A DNA stretch of 38,370 bases from positions 1 to 38,370 of the forward strand of contig JBCDAU010000050.1 of NCBI GenBank assembly GCA_039185015.1, given 5' to 3'. Under the pieces are notes generated by a model. It worked only from the letters and a program-made list of their open reading frames with translations. It made no database searches and had not been told where the DNA came from. The DNA is from JBCBSZ01 sp039185015. GTDB taxonomy: Bacteria; Actinomycetota; Acidimicrobiia; Acidimicrobiales; Poriferisodalaceae. This document shows positions 15,569-23,367 of this stretch, in pieces (positions within the stretch are counted from its first letter, which is position 1; the number at the start of each line of letters is the position of its first letter). A program made the position numbers and the translations under genes.

Positions 15569-15847
15569 CTAGAGCTGGGCGACGAGGCGGCCGGTCATCT
15601 TCGGCTCGTCGACCGAGCCGAGCACCGGCGTGATGCGCAAGCCGGTGGAGGCCTCGCGGAGGGCGGCTTCGGTGAGTTGCTCGACGAGGTCGGACGCGGC
15701 AGGCGTGCGGTGGTCGAGGCCGGCCTTGCGGATCTCCGCGCGGAGGTTGCGGGCCAGTTGCAGCAGCTCGCTCGTGTCGAATCCGAAGTCGTCGTCGTGG
15801 TGCATGTGAGGGTGTTCGACGGATGAGCCGCGGCTTCGCGCGTGCAT
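15569..15847 (-). CDS. Small protein of unknown function
   Basis: A 92-residue product (MHARSRGSSVEHPHMHHDDDFG...). The ATG at 15847 has GGAGG 3 nt upstream, a tight spacing; an internal ATG at 15805 (MHHDDDFG, 78 residues) lacks a ribosome-binding site but begins where the sequence becomes protein-like. The C-terminal part (SELLQLARNLRAEIRKAG, then SDLVEQLTEAALREASTG) is predicted mostly helical; the N-terminus is His/Asp-rich. It starts 14 nt downstream of the glucanotransferase stop on the same strand and is probably co-transcribed with it. I do not recognise the family. Confidence 0.6.
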   Translation of the reverse strand: MHARSRGSSVEHPHMHHDDDFGFDTSELLQLARNLRAEIRKAGLDHRTPAASDLVEQLTEAALREASTGLRITPVLGSVDEPKMTGRLVAQL

Positions 15848-15861
15848 CGGCCTCCGTTCGG

Positions 15862-18495
15862 TCAACGCTCGGTCAACGAACCGTTCGTCGGGGTGGACCG
15901 GCCGGAGCGCTCGACGAGCGTGCGGATCCGCTCGGTCACGGGGTGGGCAGCCAGGTCCTCGACGGTGAGGTGCATCCGATACGACCACACGTGCTTCGGG
16001 TTCGCCGGGACGTTGATCTGCTCGGCGGTGGTGTCGGGGTGTCGGGCCGCTTCGTCGATGGCGAGCAGATCCTGGAGGGGCAGGATCGACCACTGCGCCG
16101 GCGAGTCGAGGTGCTGACGCACGAGTGCCGTCGCCACGTCCTCGCCGCAGTCGGCGGGAGGGGCTTCCGAGCGACCGAGGGATCGCCACACCTCGGCGGC
16201 CTGCGCACGCTCGGACTCCCACCAGGACCGCATCGTCGGCATGTCGTGGGTTCCGGTTGCGACGACGCAGAGCTCGGGAGCGACGGCCGGGTCGGCGATC
16301 CGGGCACCGAGGCGCTTGGGCATGCGCTCGATCTCGAGGGTGAGCACACCGAGCTCACGCAGCACTCCCGGCACGAAGTCGGGCACCACGCCGAGATCCT
16401 CGCCGCAGACGAGGAGGTCGGAGGCGTCGAGCACCGCCGGCAGCGTCGTCCGGCCCCAGGCTTCCCACTGCTCGCCGTGGCGACGGTGGAAGAACTCGTT
16501 GACGAGCTCGACCCAGGCGGTGCGATCTCCCTCGGCGAGCGCGTGGAACGACCGGGTGCGGTGCGGATCGACCCGCGGGTGGTAGCCGGGACGGCCGTTC
16601 TCGTCGGCCACCTCGAGCAGGAGCACCTCGGCGGGGAGCCGCAGCAACCCATCGAGGCGGGGATCGTCGGCGAAGCGCTCCTCGAGAGCTCGCTGCGTCT
16701 CGAGTCCGTCGGCGAGCCGGTACCAGCCGGGCTCGACCTCGGTGAGCACACGGCCGACGAGGTCGCCGAGATCATCGCCGAGGTGATGACGCACGACCGC
16801 CTCGCTGAGGAACGGGCGGCACAGGCGATCGTGGTCGAACCAGCCGAGCGCGTCCCGCACCTCGCCCTCGCTCAGGGGCAGGCACGGCGAGAAGCGCCCC
16901 ATCGTGCCCTCGACCTGGTCGAGCGGGACGGTCCAGATGCGGAAGAAGCCGAGCACGTGGTCGATCCGGTACGCGTCGAACGCCCGACCCATCGCCGCGA
17001 GGCGCCGCCTCCACCAGGCGTACCCGTCCCGTGCCATGACCGGCCAGCGGTACACGGGGAACATCCAGTTCTGCCCGCCCGCCGCGAAGTCGTCGGGCGG
17101 CGCGCCGACGCTGTGGGTCCGGTCGAACAGCTCCGGTGCGGCCCACACGTCGGCGCTGTCGGCGGAGACGCCGATCGGGAGGTCGCCCTTGAGTGCCACG
17201 CCCCGGCGGCGTGCGTACGCGGTCGCTGCGTCGAGCTGACGGTGCAGGTGCCACTGCACCCACCGGTGGTAGGTCGCGTCCGACCTGGTCGGTCCGGTCG
17301 GGTCGACGAGCTCGGCGATGCGCTCCGGTCGGTGGTCGGCGTCGTCGCCCCAGTCGGTCCGGCGGGGTCCGTGGCGGTCGCGCAGGATGCAGAACGCCGC
17401 GTAGTCGTCGAGCCAGTCGCTCTCGCCCTCGATGAAGGCGGCGAACTCGGGGTCGGCCGGGAGCCGGGGCTCGGCGGTGACGAACAGCGCCCGCAGCTCG
17501 TCATCGAGCAGCTCCATGACCGCCGGCTGGTCGAGACCGTCGGCCTCGTCGAGGCGGCGACGGCGCTCGGCCAGCTCCGCCCGGAGCGTCGGGTCGGCCA
17601 CGGTCCCGATCCCGGCCGGATCGAGGTGCTGGGGGTGCAGGGCCACCGACGAGATCGGGGAGTACGGATAGGAGTCCGCCGGACCATGCGTCAGGGTCGT
17701 GTCGTTGATCGGCAGGAGCTGGATCACCGAGAGCCCGGCCTCGACGGCCCAGTCGACGAACCGGGGGAGGTCGCTGAAGCGGCCGATGCCGGCGCCGTCC
17801 TCCACCCGCAGCGAGAACAGCGGGAGGACGACGCCTGCGCCACGCCACGGTCGTCCGCTCCAACCCAGATCCTGGTCGTTGACGAGCGTGACGCCGGGAC
17901 CGGCCCGGGGCGCGATGCGGTTCGGGCCCTCCTCCCAGACGACGCCACCTTGCTCGCCACCGACGACGGCGTACTTGTACTCGACCGGGCCGGGCCCGTC
18001 ACCGACGGCGACGTCTGCGGTCCAGTAGGGGAACTCCGGTCGGAGGGCGAGGCCGTCGACGGGGTCCCAGTTCCCGAGCTCCGGGCCGCCGCCGACGAGG
18101 ACGACGCGTCGGTCCAGGTCGAGATCGGGGGCGTGGAGGCGGAACCGATGGGTGGCGGCGTCCGCCGGTGGCACCGACTGGACGGGACGGCGACGCAGGA
18201 CGCGCTCGAAGATCGAGCTGCCGAGGGACCGCTCCCGCGGGGCGGGCGTGCGCCAACGGTCGATCGCCCGAGCCGCTCCAGCGTCGGCTCGGCGCCAGGA
18301 TCCGGCGGCGTCGATGCGGGTGGTGCCGTCGGTGGAGCGAACGGCGTACCGGTAGCGCTCTCCGTCGCCGAGGTCGACGTCGGCGCCCCACCAGCCGCCG
18401 CCGGTCCAGTCGAGGACGTGGTCGGGCTCGCCAGGGCGCTGCACCACGACCTGCTGGCCGGGGACGGTGTCGTAGTGGATGCCGAGGCGGACCAT
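15862..18495 (-). CDS. malQ: 4-alpha-glucanotransferase, DPE2-like with two N-terminal starch-binding domains
   Basis: A GH77 amylomaltase that transfers alpha-1,4-glucan segments between acceptors. At 877 residues it is far longer than classical MalQ. Residues about 1-70 and 112-200 look like two CBM20-type starch-binding modules (LGIHYDTVPGQQVVV; FRLHAPDLDLDRRVVLVGGG...LGNWDP). The catalytic barrel starts near VLPLFSLRVEDGAGIGRF. The catalytic triad is Asp512 (AYRIDHVLGFFRIW), Glu699 (CGEDLGVVPDF) and Asp751 (GTHDMPTM). The nucleophile-to-acid distance is 187 residues against roughly 50 in classical MalQ, so about 140 residues are inserted. Two CBM20s plus this insertion is the architecture of plant DPE2 and its bacterial relatives, which use maltose and branched heteroglycans. 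ATG start; thrS is divergent. Confidence 0.92.
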   Translation of the reverse strand: MVRLGIHYDTVPGQQVVVQRPGEPDHVLDWTGGGWWGADVDLGDGERYRYAVRSTDGTTRIDAAGSWRRADAGAARAIDRWRTPAPRERSLGSSIFERVLRRRPVQSVPPADAATHRFRLHAPDLDLDRRVVLVGGGPELGNWDPVDGLALRPEFPYWTADVAVGDGPGPVEYKYAVVGGEQGGVVWEEGPNRIAPRAGPGVTLVNDQDLGWSGRPWRGAGVVLPLFSLRVEDGAGIGRFSDLPRFVDWAVEAGLSVIQLLPINDTTLTHGPADSYPYSPISSVALHPQHLDPAGIGTVADPTLRAELAERRRRLDEADGLDQPAVMELLDDELRALFVTAEPRLPADPEFAAFIEGESDWLDDYAAFCILRDRHGPRRTDWGDDADHRPERIAELVDPTGPTRSDATYHRWVQWHLHRQLDAATAYARRRGVALKGDLPIGVSADSADVWAAPELFDRTHSVGAPPDDFAAGGQNWMFPVYRWPVMARDGYAWWRRRLAAMGRAFDAYRIDHVLGFFRIWTVPLDQVEGTMGRFSPCLPLSEGEVRDALGWFDHDRLCRPFLSEAVVRHHLGDDLGDLVGRVLTEVEPGWYRLADGLETQRALEERFADDPRLDGLLRLPAEVLLLEVADENGRPGYHPRVDPHRTRSFHALAEGDRTAWVELVNEFFHRRHGEQWEAWGRTTLPAVLDASDLLVCGEDLGVVPDFVPGVLRELGVLTLEIERMPKRLGARIADPAVAPELCVVATGTHDMPTMRSWWESERAQAAEVWRSLGRSEAPPADCGEDVATALVRQHLDSPAQWSILPLQDLLAIDEAARHPDTTAEQINVPANPKHVWSYRMHLTVEDLAAHPVTERIRTLVERSGRSTPTNGSLTER

Positions 18496-18629
18496 CAGAG
18501 TCGCAACCGTATCGGCGCAGCTCGTGGCCCCGCCCGGGCCGGAATCGCCCGGGCTTCCCAGGGGTCGACCGGTACGCTCGGGTGTCCATCCCGGCCGGGG
18601 CGCCGGCCACGAAGAGACGGAAAGGTCCG

Positions 18630-20576
18630 ATGTCGGTCACCGTGATCCTCCCCGACGGCAACGAGCGCGTCCTGGACGACGGCGCGACGGGTGCCGAGCT
18701 CGCCACCGCGATCGGGGGACGGCTCGGGGGCACGGCCATCGGCGTCGAGGTCGACGGTGAGCTGGTCGACCTCGTCCGTCCGCTCGACGATGGCGCCAAG
18801 GTGGCGTTGATCGCCCCGGAGTCCGACGAGGGCGTCGAGATGCTCCGGCACTCGACCGCGCACGTGCTCGCCCAGGCGGTGCTCGAGCTGTGGCCGGGGT
18901 CGACCTTCTCGATCGGTCCGGCGATCGAGGACGGCTTCTACTACGACTTCGAGCTGCCCGACGGTGGCACCTTCTCCGAGGATGATCTCGAACGCATCGA
19001 GGCGAAGATGGTCGAGATCGTCAAGGCCGACCAGCCGTTCGTTCGCGACGAGCTCGACCGCGATGCCGCGCTCGAGCTCTTCGCCGACCACTCGTTCAAG
19101 CGCGAGATCATCGAGAACGTCACCCTCGACCCGATGTCCGGTGTCGACGAGGGCGGCTCGGTCAGCGTGTACCGCAACACCGACTCGTTCGTCGATCTGT
19201 GCCGCGGTCCGCACGTCCCCTCGACCGGCAAGCTGGGCCACTTCAAGCTCATGCGGGTCGCCGGTGCCTACTGGCGCGGTGACGAGTCGCGCCCGATGCT
19301 CCAGCGCATCTACGGCACCGCCTGGCCGGACCGGAAGAGCCTGAAGGCCCATCTGCAGCGCCTCGAAGAGGCGGCCAAGCGCGACCACCGCAAGCTCGCC
19401 ACCGACCTCGACCTGCTCTCGTTCAACGAGGACGTCGGGCCGGGCCTGGCGCTGTGGCACCCGAAGGGCGCCATCGTCCGGTCGTTGATGGAGGACTACT
19501 CCCGCAAGCGGCATCGCGAGGGCGACTACCAGGCGGTGTACTCGCCGCACATCGCCCGGTCGAACCTCTGGGAGACCAGCGGGCACCTCGACTTCTACGC
19601 CGAGGGCATGTTCCCGGCGATGGAGATGGACAAGGCGGACTACCACGCCAAGCCCATGAACTGTCCGTTCCACATGAAGATCTTCGACAGCCGTCAGCGG
19701 TCCTACCGCGAGCTGCCGTTGCGGTTCTTCGAGCTGGGCACCGTGTACCGCTACGAGCGATCCGGTGTGATGCACGGTCTCATGCGGCTGCGGGGGTTCA
19801 CCCAGGACGACTCCCACATCTTCTGCACCCAGGAGCAGGCGCAGGAGGAGATCATCGGGCTGATCGACTTCGTGATCAGCGTGCTCCGCGCGTTCGGCTT
19901 CGAGGAGTTCGAGGCCGACCTGTCGACTCGTCCCGAGGGCAAGTCGGTCGGCTCGGACGAGGACTGGGAGAAGGCGACCGAGGAGCTGCGCGTCGCCCTC
20001 GACCGCACCGGGCTCGACTACGGCGTGGACGACGGCGGCGGGGCCTTCTACGGCCCGAAGATCGACATCCACGTCAAGGACGCGATCGGCCGACGCTGGC
20101 AGCTGTCGACCATCCAGGTGGACTTCCAGCTCGGCCCGCGGTTCGGGTTGTCCTACATCGGTGCGGACAACGAACGGCACGTTCCGGTGGTCATCCACCG
20201 GGCGCTGTTCGGATCGATCGAGCGGTTCTTCGGTGTGCTCGTCGAGCACTTCGCCGGGGCGTTCCCCACCTGGCTCTCGCCGGTGCAGGCCCGGGTCCTC
20301 CCGGTTCGTGACGACCACAACGACTACGCCCACGGCGTGGCCGATCGACTGCGGGCGGCCGGCTTCCGGTCCGAGGTGGTCGAGGCTGACGTGCAGCTCG
20401 GCAAGCGGATCCGAGACGCGAAGCTCGAGAAGCTGCCGTACGTCCTCGTGGTCGGCGACGACGACGTCGCCGCCGACACCGTCGGGGTCAACCCCCGTGG
20501 TGCCGACGTCGAGCGTGACGTGTCCGTCGACGCCTTCGTCGACCGGCTCCGCGAGGAGACGGCCGGCTACCTGTAG
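18630..20576 (+). CDS. thrS: Threonyl-tRNA synthetase
   Basis: Class II synthetase charging tRNA-Thr, 648 residues. In order: TGS domain (MSVTVILPDGNERVLDDGAT), the editing/SAD domain with the HxxxH metal site (HSTAHVLAQAV, near 72) and its second half (DLCRGPHVPSTG), the catalytic core with zinc-ligand motif KPMNCPFHMKIF near 343, motif 2 (ELGTVYRYERSGVMHGLMR), motif 3 (VVIHRALFGSIERFFG), and the anticodon-binding domain starting near LSPVQARVLPV. The ATG at 18630 is chosen because it starts the TGS domain and has GGAAAGG 5 nt upstream. The 134-bp gap to malQ contains a GGCCGG/CCGGCC dyad at 18593-18608 in the leader; no T-box is expected or seen. Confidence 0.97.
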   Translation: MSVTVILPDGNERVLDDGATGAELATAIGGRLGGTAIGVEVDGELVDLVRPLDDGAKVALIAPESDEGVEMLRHSTAHVLAQAVLELWPGSTFSIGPAIEDGFYYDFELPDGGTFSEDDLERIEAKMVEIVKADQPFVRDELDRDAALELFADHSFKREIIENVTLDPMSGVDEGGSVSVYRNTDSFVDLCRGPHVPSTGKLGHFKLMRVAGAYWRGDESRPMLQRIYGTAWPDRKSLKAHLQRLEEAAKRDHRKLATDLDLLSFNEDVGPGLALWHPKGAIVRSLMEDYSRKRHREGDYQAVYSPHIARSNLWETSGHLDFYAEGMFPAMEMDKADYHAKPMNCPFHMKIFDSRQRSYRELPLRFFELGTVYRYERSGVMHGLMRLRGFTQDDSHIFCTQEQAQEEIIGLIDFVISVLRAFGFEEFEADLSTRPEGKSVGSDEDWEKATEELRVALDRTGLDYGVDDGGGAFYGPKIDIHVKDAIGRRWQLSTIQVDFQLGPRFGLSYIGADNERHVPVVIHRALFGSIERFFGVLVEHFAGAFPTWLSPVQARVLPVRDDHNDYAHGVADRLRAAGFRSEVVEADVQLGKRIRDAKLEKLPYVLVVGDDDVAADTVGVNPRGADVERDVSVDAFVDRLREETAGYL

Positions 20577-21223
20577 TGGGTGGCGCGACGCCCGACGGCG
20601 AGCGCTCCGACGAGGCCGAGGTCGGCGTCGGGCCACATCCCGAACCGTGGCCCGACGACCCTCGCCTCGATCCCGAGCTCCTCGCCGACGGCGATCGTCG
20701 CAACGTCGTCGACCGGTACCGCTACTGGACGCGGGAGGCGATCGTCGCCGACCTCGACCAGCGCCGGCACCCCTTCCACGTGGCCGTCGAGAACTGGCAG
20801 CACGACCGCAACATCGGCGCCGTCGTCCGCAACGCCAACGCGTTCCTCGCCGACGCGGTGCACATCGTCGGCGAGCGGCGGTGGAACCGGCGCGGCGCCA
20901 TGGTCACGGACCGGTATCAACACGTCGTTCACCACCCGACGATCGACGAGCTGCTCGCCTGGGCCGGGGAGCGTGACCTCTCCGTCGTCGGCGTCGACAA
21001 CCTCCCCGGCTCGGTCCCCATCGAGCGCACCGAGCTGCCTCGGCGATGCGTGCTCCTGTTCGGCCAGGAGGGTCCCGGCCTCTCGCCCGCTGCTCGGGAT
21101 GCTGCGGCGTCGGTCGTCTCGATCACCCAGTTCGGCTCGACCCGCTCCATCAACGCCGGTGTCGCCAGCGGCATCGCCATGCACACCTGGATCCGCCAGC
21201 ATGCCGAGGTGCCCGATCGCTGA
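20576..21223 (+). CDS. TrmH-family (SPOUT) RNA 2'-O-methyltransferase
   Basis: A 215-residue protein whose GTG start shares one base with the thrS stop (TAGTG), indicating a coupled operon. It carries the three SpoU/TrmH motifs: NIGAVVRNANAFLADAV (motif 1), CVLLFGQEGPGLS (motif 2) and ITQFGSTRSINAGVASGIAM (motif 3), which together form the knotted SAM-binding site. The first 45 residues are acidic and variable and may instead be partly untranslated if an internal start is used. The RNA target (tRNA or rRNA) is not readable from sequence; the thrS linkage is only weak support for tRNA. Confidence 0.9.
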   Translation: MGGATPDGERSDEAEVGVGPHPEPWPDDPRLDPELLADGDRRNVVDRYRYWTREAIVADLDQRRHPFHVAVENWQHDRNIGAVVRNANAFLADAVHIVGERRWNRRGAMVTDRYQHVVHHPTIDELLAWAGERDLSVVGVDNLPGSVPIERTELPRRCVLLFGQEGPGLSPAARDAAASVVSITQFGSTRSINAGVASGIAMHTWIRQHAEVPDR

Positions 21224-21266
21224 CCGCCTGTTCCCGGCCGGTCGAGTCCCAGCACGTGGCGTCGAT

Positions 21267-21346
21267 GTGCCCGCTTTGGAGCGACAGCGGGGTGGGGGTC
21301 GGGTGGTTCGGGGTGGTGGTGTGCCCGCTTTGGAGCGACAGCGGGG
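21267..21346 (+). repeat. Left repeat pair: two direct copies of a 26-bp unit
   Basis: The 26-mer GTGCCCGCTTTGGAGCGACA plus GCGGGG occurs identically at 21267-21292 and 21321-21346, 54 bp apart. Each copy contains the core TGCCCGC-N5-AGCGACA (N5 = TTTGG). The reverse complement of this core occurs twice at 21774-21842 on the other side of the enclosed gene. No further copies are seen in the window. Confidence 0.85.
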
Positions 21347-21379
21347 CGGGGCCGTGGCGAGGTGCGGCGCGCCGTTCGC

Positions 21380-21724
21380 TCAGGCGACGTCAGGCCAGTG
21401 CTCATGGCCGGGTGGGTCGGCGGCCCGTCGCAACGCCGCCCGACGGTTCGCGATGGTGCGCTGCATGCGGTGCAGCGAGCCCCTCGGAACGTGCCCCTGC
21501 CGGTCGTGGCCCCTCCTGACCTGGAGCACTCGTCCTCGTCGTCGCTCCCAGCGAAGCGCAGCGGAGATCGTCTTGCCCCGCCGGCCGCCGATCTCGAACC
21601 CCCAGGACTCCACGGTCCGGCCGAGCTCGTCGAGCGACATCGTCCGCTGCGACTCGACGAGCGCGACGACGAGGGCGTACCGGAGCTCGAGTCCACCGAT
21701 TGAAGGATGTGCTGTGACGAACAT
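21380..21724 (-). CDS. Small basic winged-helix-like protein framed by inverted repeats
   Basis: A 114-residue product starting MFVTAHPSIGG. It reads like a compact winged helix: helix LELRYALVVALVE, helix MSLDELGRTVESWGF, basic helix RGKTISAALRWERRRGR, then a strand/wing VLQVRRGHDRQGHVP and a very basic tail (SLHRMQRTIANRRAALRR). DNA binding is likely from charge and pattern, but the function is not established and I do not recognise a named family. No good ribosome-binding site precedes the ATG; an internal Met (MSLDELGR) is a possible alternative start. It is enclosed by two TGCCCGC-N5-AGCGACA motifs on each side in inverted orientation, which suggests binding sites or element ends linked to this gene. 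Confidence 0.7.
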   Translation of the reverse strand: MFVTAHPSIGGLELRYALVVALVESQRTMSLDELGRTVESWGFEIGGRRGKTISAALRWERRRGRVLQVRRGHDRQGHVPRGSLHRMQRTIANRRAALRRAADPPGHEHWPDVA

Positions 21725-21771
21725 GGCGCCGACACTCGTCGCGGGGTGTGTCAGGGGCGAGGGGTGCTGCG

Positions 21772-21843
21772 GTTGTCGCTGTGAGGCGGGCAGTCTTGGC
21801 CCGAGCGGCCGGCCAGCCGCCGTTGTCGCTGTGAGGCGGGCAG
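21772..21843 (-). repeat. Right repeat pair: two direct copies of a 22-bp unit, inverted relative to the left pair
   Basis: GTTGTCGCTGTGAGGCGGG plus CAG occurs identically at 21772-21793 and 21822-21843, 50 bp apart. On the minus strand each contains TGCCCGC-CTCAC-AGCGACA, the same 7+7 bp core as the left pair with a different central pentamer. Confidence 0.85.
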
Positions 21844-21946
21844 AAACCAACCCCGGTACACGAGGCGGAAGCGGACCGCGTCGACGCTCCACCCCTCGTT
21901 CATGTGCCGTTCGTCTCCCGGCTTCGTCGTGCGCACATGGGCTCCG

Positions 21947-21952
21947 TACGCT
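21947..21952 (+). promoter_or_regulatory. Putative -10 box of the tyrosine phosphatase gene (leaderless arrangement)
   Basis: TACGCT ends 6 nt before the ATG at 21959; no ribosome-binding site lies between them. The spacing matches the other TAnnnT-N6-8-start genes in this window. Confidence 0.4.
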
Positions 21953-21958
21953 CGCCCC

Positions 21959-22714
21959 ATGGCCACCACCAGCTCGGAACCGCTCCCGCTCGGCGAGGTC
22001 TTCAACTTCCGTGACCTCGGCGGACACGAGACGGTGGACGGCCGCAAGATCCGCACCGGCCGGGTGTTCCGGGCCGACGGCCTGCACCGCCTCCAGCGCC
22101 CCGACCGGGTCGTGCTCGACGAGCTGCAGCTCCGGAACGTGATCGACCTGCGAACGCCGGCGGAGGTCGAGGAGTGGGGCCACGCCCCGTCGGAGGTCAC
22201 GGGAGCGACGGTGCACCACCTCCCGATGATCGTCACGACCTGGAACCGTGAGGACGTCGACGACGCCACGGACGCCGCGGCCTTCCTCGCCGGCAAGTAC
22301 CGGCAGATGCTCGACGAGGGCTCGACGACCATCGCCACCTCACTGCGGCTCATCGCCGACGAGGGCCAGCACGGCGTGGTCTTCCACTGCGCCGCCGGCA
22401 AGGACCGGACGGGGGTGCTCGCGGCCATCGTGCTCGGGCTCTGCGGTGTCCCGGACGACACGCTCGCTGCGGACTTCGGCGCCACGGCACCGGCGATGGA
22501 GCGGATGCGGGCCTGGTACTACGAGCACCATCCCGAGCGCCGGGAGATCATGGCGCAGCAGCCGCCGGCGTTCGCCGGTTGCCCTCCGGAGGCGATGCAC
22601 CAGTTCCTCGGGCACCTGCGCGCCGACTTCGGCTCGATGGAGGCGTACGTCACCGATGTCGCCGGCCTGGATTCCGCCGACATCGACCGCTTGCGGGCCG
22701 CGCTGCGGGCGTAG
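21959..22714 (+). CDS. Tyrosine-protein phosphatase (MptpB/IphP-like)
   Basis: A 251-residue protein of the bacterial Tyr-phosphatase family that includes Mycobacterium MptpB. The N-terminal GEVFNFRDLGGHETVDGRKI and GRVFRADGLHRL blocks are typical, as is VIDLRTPAEVEEWG. The P-loop is HCAAGKDRTG with nucleophile Cys144 and Arg150. MptpB relatives act on phosphotyrosine, phosphoserine/threonine and phosphoinositides, so substrate is open. The ATG at 21959 is used because the product then begins just before the conserved region; upstream in-frame Met codons give an unlikely extension. It is cytoplasmic (no signal peptide). Confidence 0.9.
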   Translation: MATTSSEPLPLGEVFNFRDLGGHETVDGRKIRTGRVFRADGLHRLQRPDRVVLDELQLRNVIDLRTPAEVEEWGHAPSEVTGATVHHLPMIVTTWNREDVDDATDAAAFLAGKYRQMLDEGSTTIATSLRLIADEGQHGVVFHCAAGKDRTGVLAAIVLGLCGVPDDTLAADFGATAPAMERMRAWYYEHHPERREIMAQQPPAFAGCPPEAMHQFLGHLRADFGSMEAYVTDVAGLDSADIDRLRAALRA

Positions 22715-22723
22715 CCGCCGGGC

Positions 22724-23287
22724 TCAGAGCTCGCCGAGCCACACGGGGGCCCGGTCGAGCAGGTAGGCGCACACGGCGTGGCATCGGTCGAGGACGTCGC
22801 ACAGGTGCTCCTCGGCCAGGAGGATCCGGTTCAGCGACACCTCGTAGCGAGCGGTGAGGCTGAGCGAGCGCTGTGACTCGTCGGTGACCGACGGGATCGA
22901 GTCGATCGCCGAGACCTCGATCGGCAGGTCCATGCCGCCGATGCCGGCGAGGTCCGTGGCGAGCACGAGGAAGTCGGGCGCCTGGGCCAGCGGCGGCAGC
23001 AGCCAGGTGAAGATCAGCGGCAGCAGGAACTGCTGCTCGGGCACCTCACGATCGGGGAGCTCCAAGAGCGCGTCCTCGAACGACAGCAGCACCCGTGGGT
23101 CGACCTCGAGCGCGACGTGGAGATCGAGCGGGCCCTCGCAGGCACCGTCGGGATGGAGGTCGATCTCCCAGGTCTGTCGCAGGGAGTACGACTCGATGAA
23201 GTGACGCTCGTCGTGCACGTGCAGGCCGTGGTCCACGACGTGGTCCTTGAGGTCTGCGACGAAGCTCGCGATGTCGACAGCAGCCAC
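22724..23287 (-). CDS. Conserved-looking hypothetical protein
   Basis: A 187-residue protein starting at GTG (MAAVDIASFVADLKDHVVDHG), with GGAAGG 12 nt upstream. It contains no motif I can name. The segment WEIDLHPDGACEGPLDLHVALEVDPRVLLSFED is beta-rich, while VPEQQFLLPLIFTWLLPPLAQ is hydrophobic but too Pro-rich to be a clear membrane helix. The C-terminal half ends in helices with three cysteines (HLCDVLDRCHAVCAYLL). No signal peptide. It is convergent with the phosphatase gene (9 bp between ends) and divergent from the inositol-monophosphatase-family gene. Codon use resembles its neighbours, so it is probably a real gene. Confidence 0.75.
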   Translation of the reverse strand: MAAVDIASFVADLKDHVVDHGLHVHDERHFIESYSLRQTWEIDLHPDGACEGPLDLHVALEVDPRVLLSFEDALLELPDREVPEQQFLLPLIFTWLLPPLAQAPDFLVLATDLAGIGGMDLPIEVSAIDSIPSVTDESQRSLSLTARYEVSLNRILLAEEHLCDVLDRCHAVCAYLLDRAPVWLGEL

Positions 23288-23355
23288 GTGCGGTGGTCAC
23301 CTTCCTTCGTCCTCACCCCAGATTGTGCCCCGTTCTCGACCTCGTGCGTCGCCGG

Positions 23356-23361
23356 TACCGT
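23356..23361 (+). promoter_or_regulatory. Putative -10 box of the inositol monophosphatase-family gene (leaderless arrangement)
   Basis: TACCGT ends 6 nt before the GTG at 23368. This supports the GTG as the true start in preference to the upstream in-frame codon at 23293. Confidence 0.4.
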
Positions 23362-23367
23362 TCGGGG

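Noticed and set aside
18593..18608. GGCCGG/CCGGCC dyad in the thrS leader as a T-box or operator
   Set aside because: Only 6 bp, with no T-box sequence or terminator/antiterminator pair; likely chance at this GC content.
15823..18645. A 940-codon open frame on the + strand opposite the glucanotransferase gene
   Set aside because: It is the antisense shadow of a clear GH77 gene with intact catalytic residues; long antisense open frames are expected at this GC content and the translation is Arg/Gly/Val-rich with no domain.
18495..20636. A 713-codon minus-strand open frame opposite thrS
   Set aside because: thrS has every synthetase motif in its own frame; the opposite frame is a low-complexity GC artefact.
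21267..21346. The two 26-bp direct repeats as the start of a CRISPR array
   Set aside because: Only two copies 54 bp apart, no cas genes, and an inverted pair on the far side of the enclosed gene; a binding-site or element-end explanation fits better.
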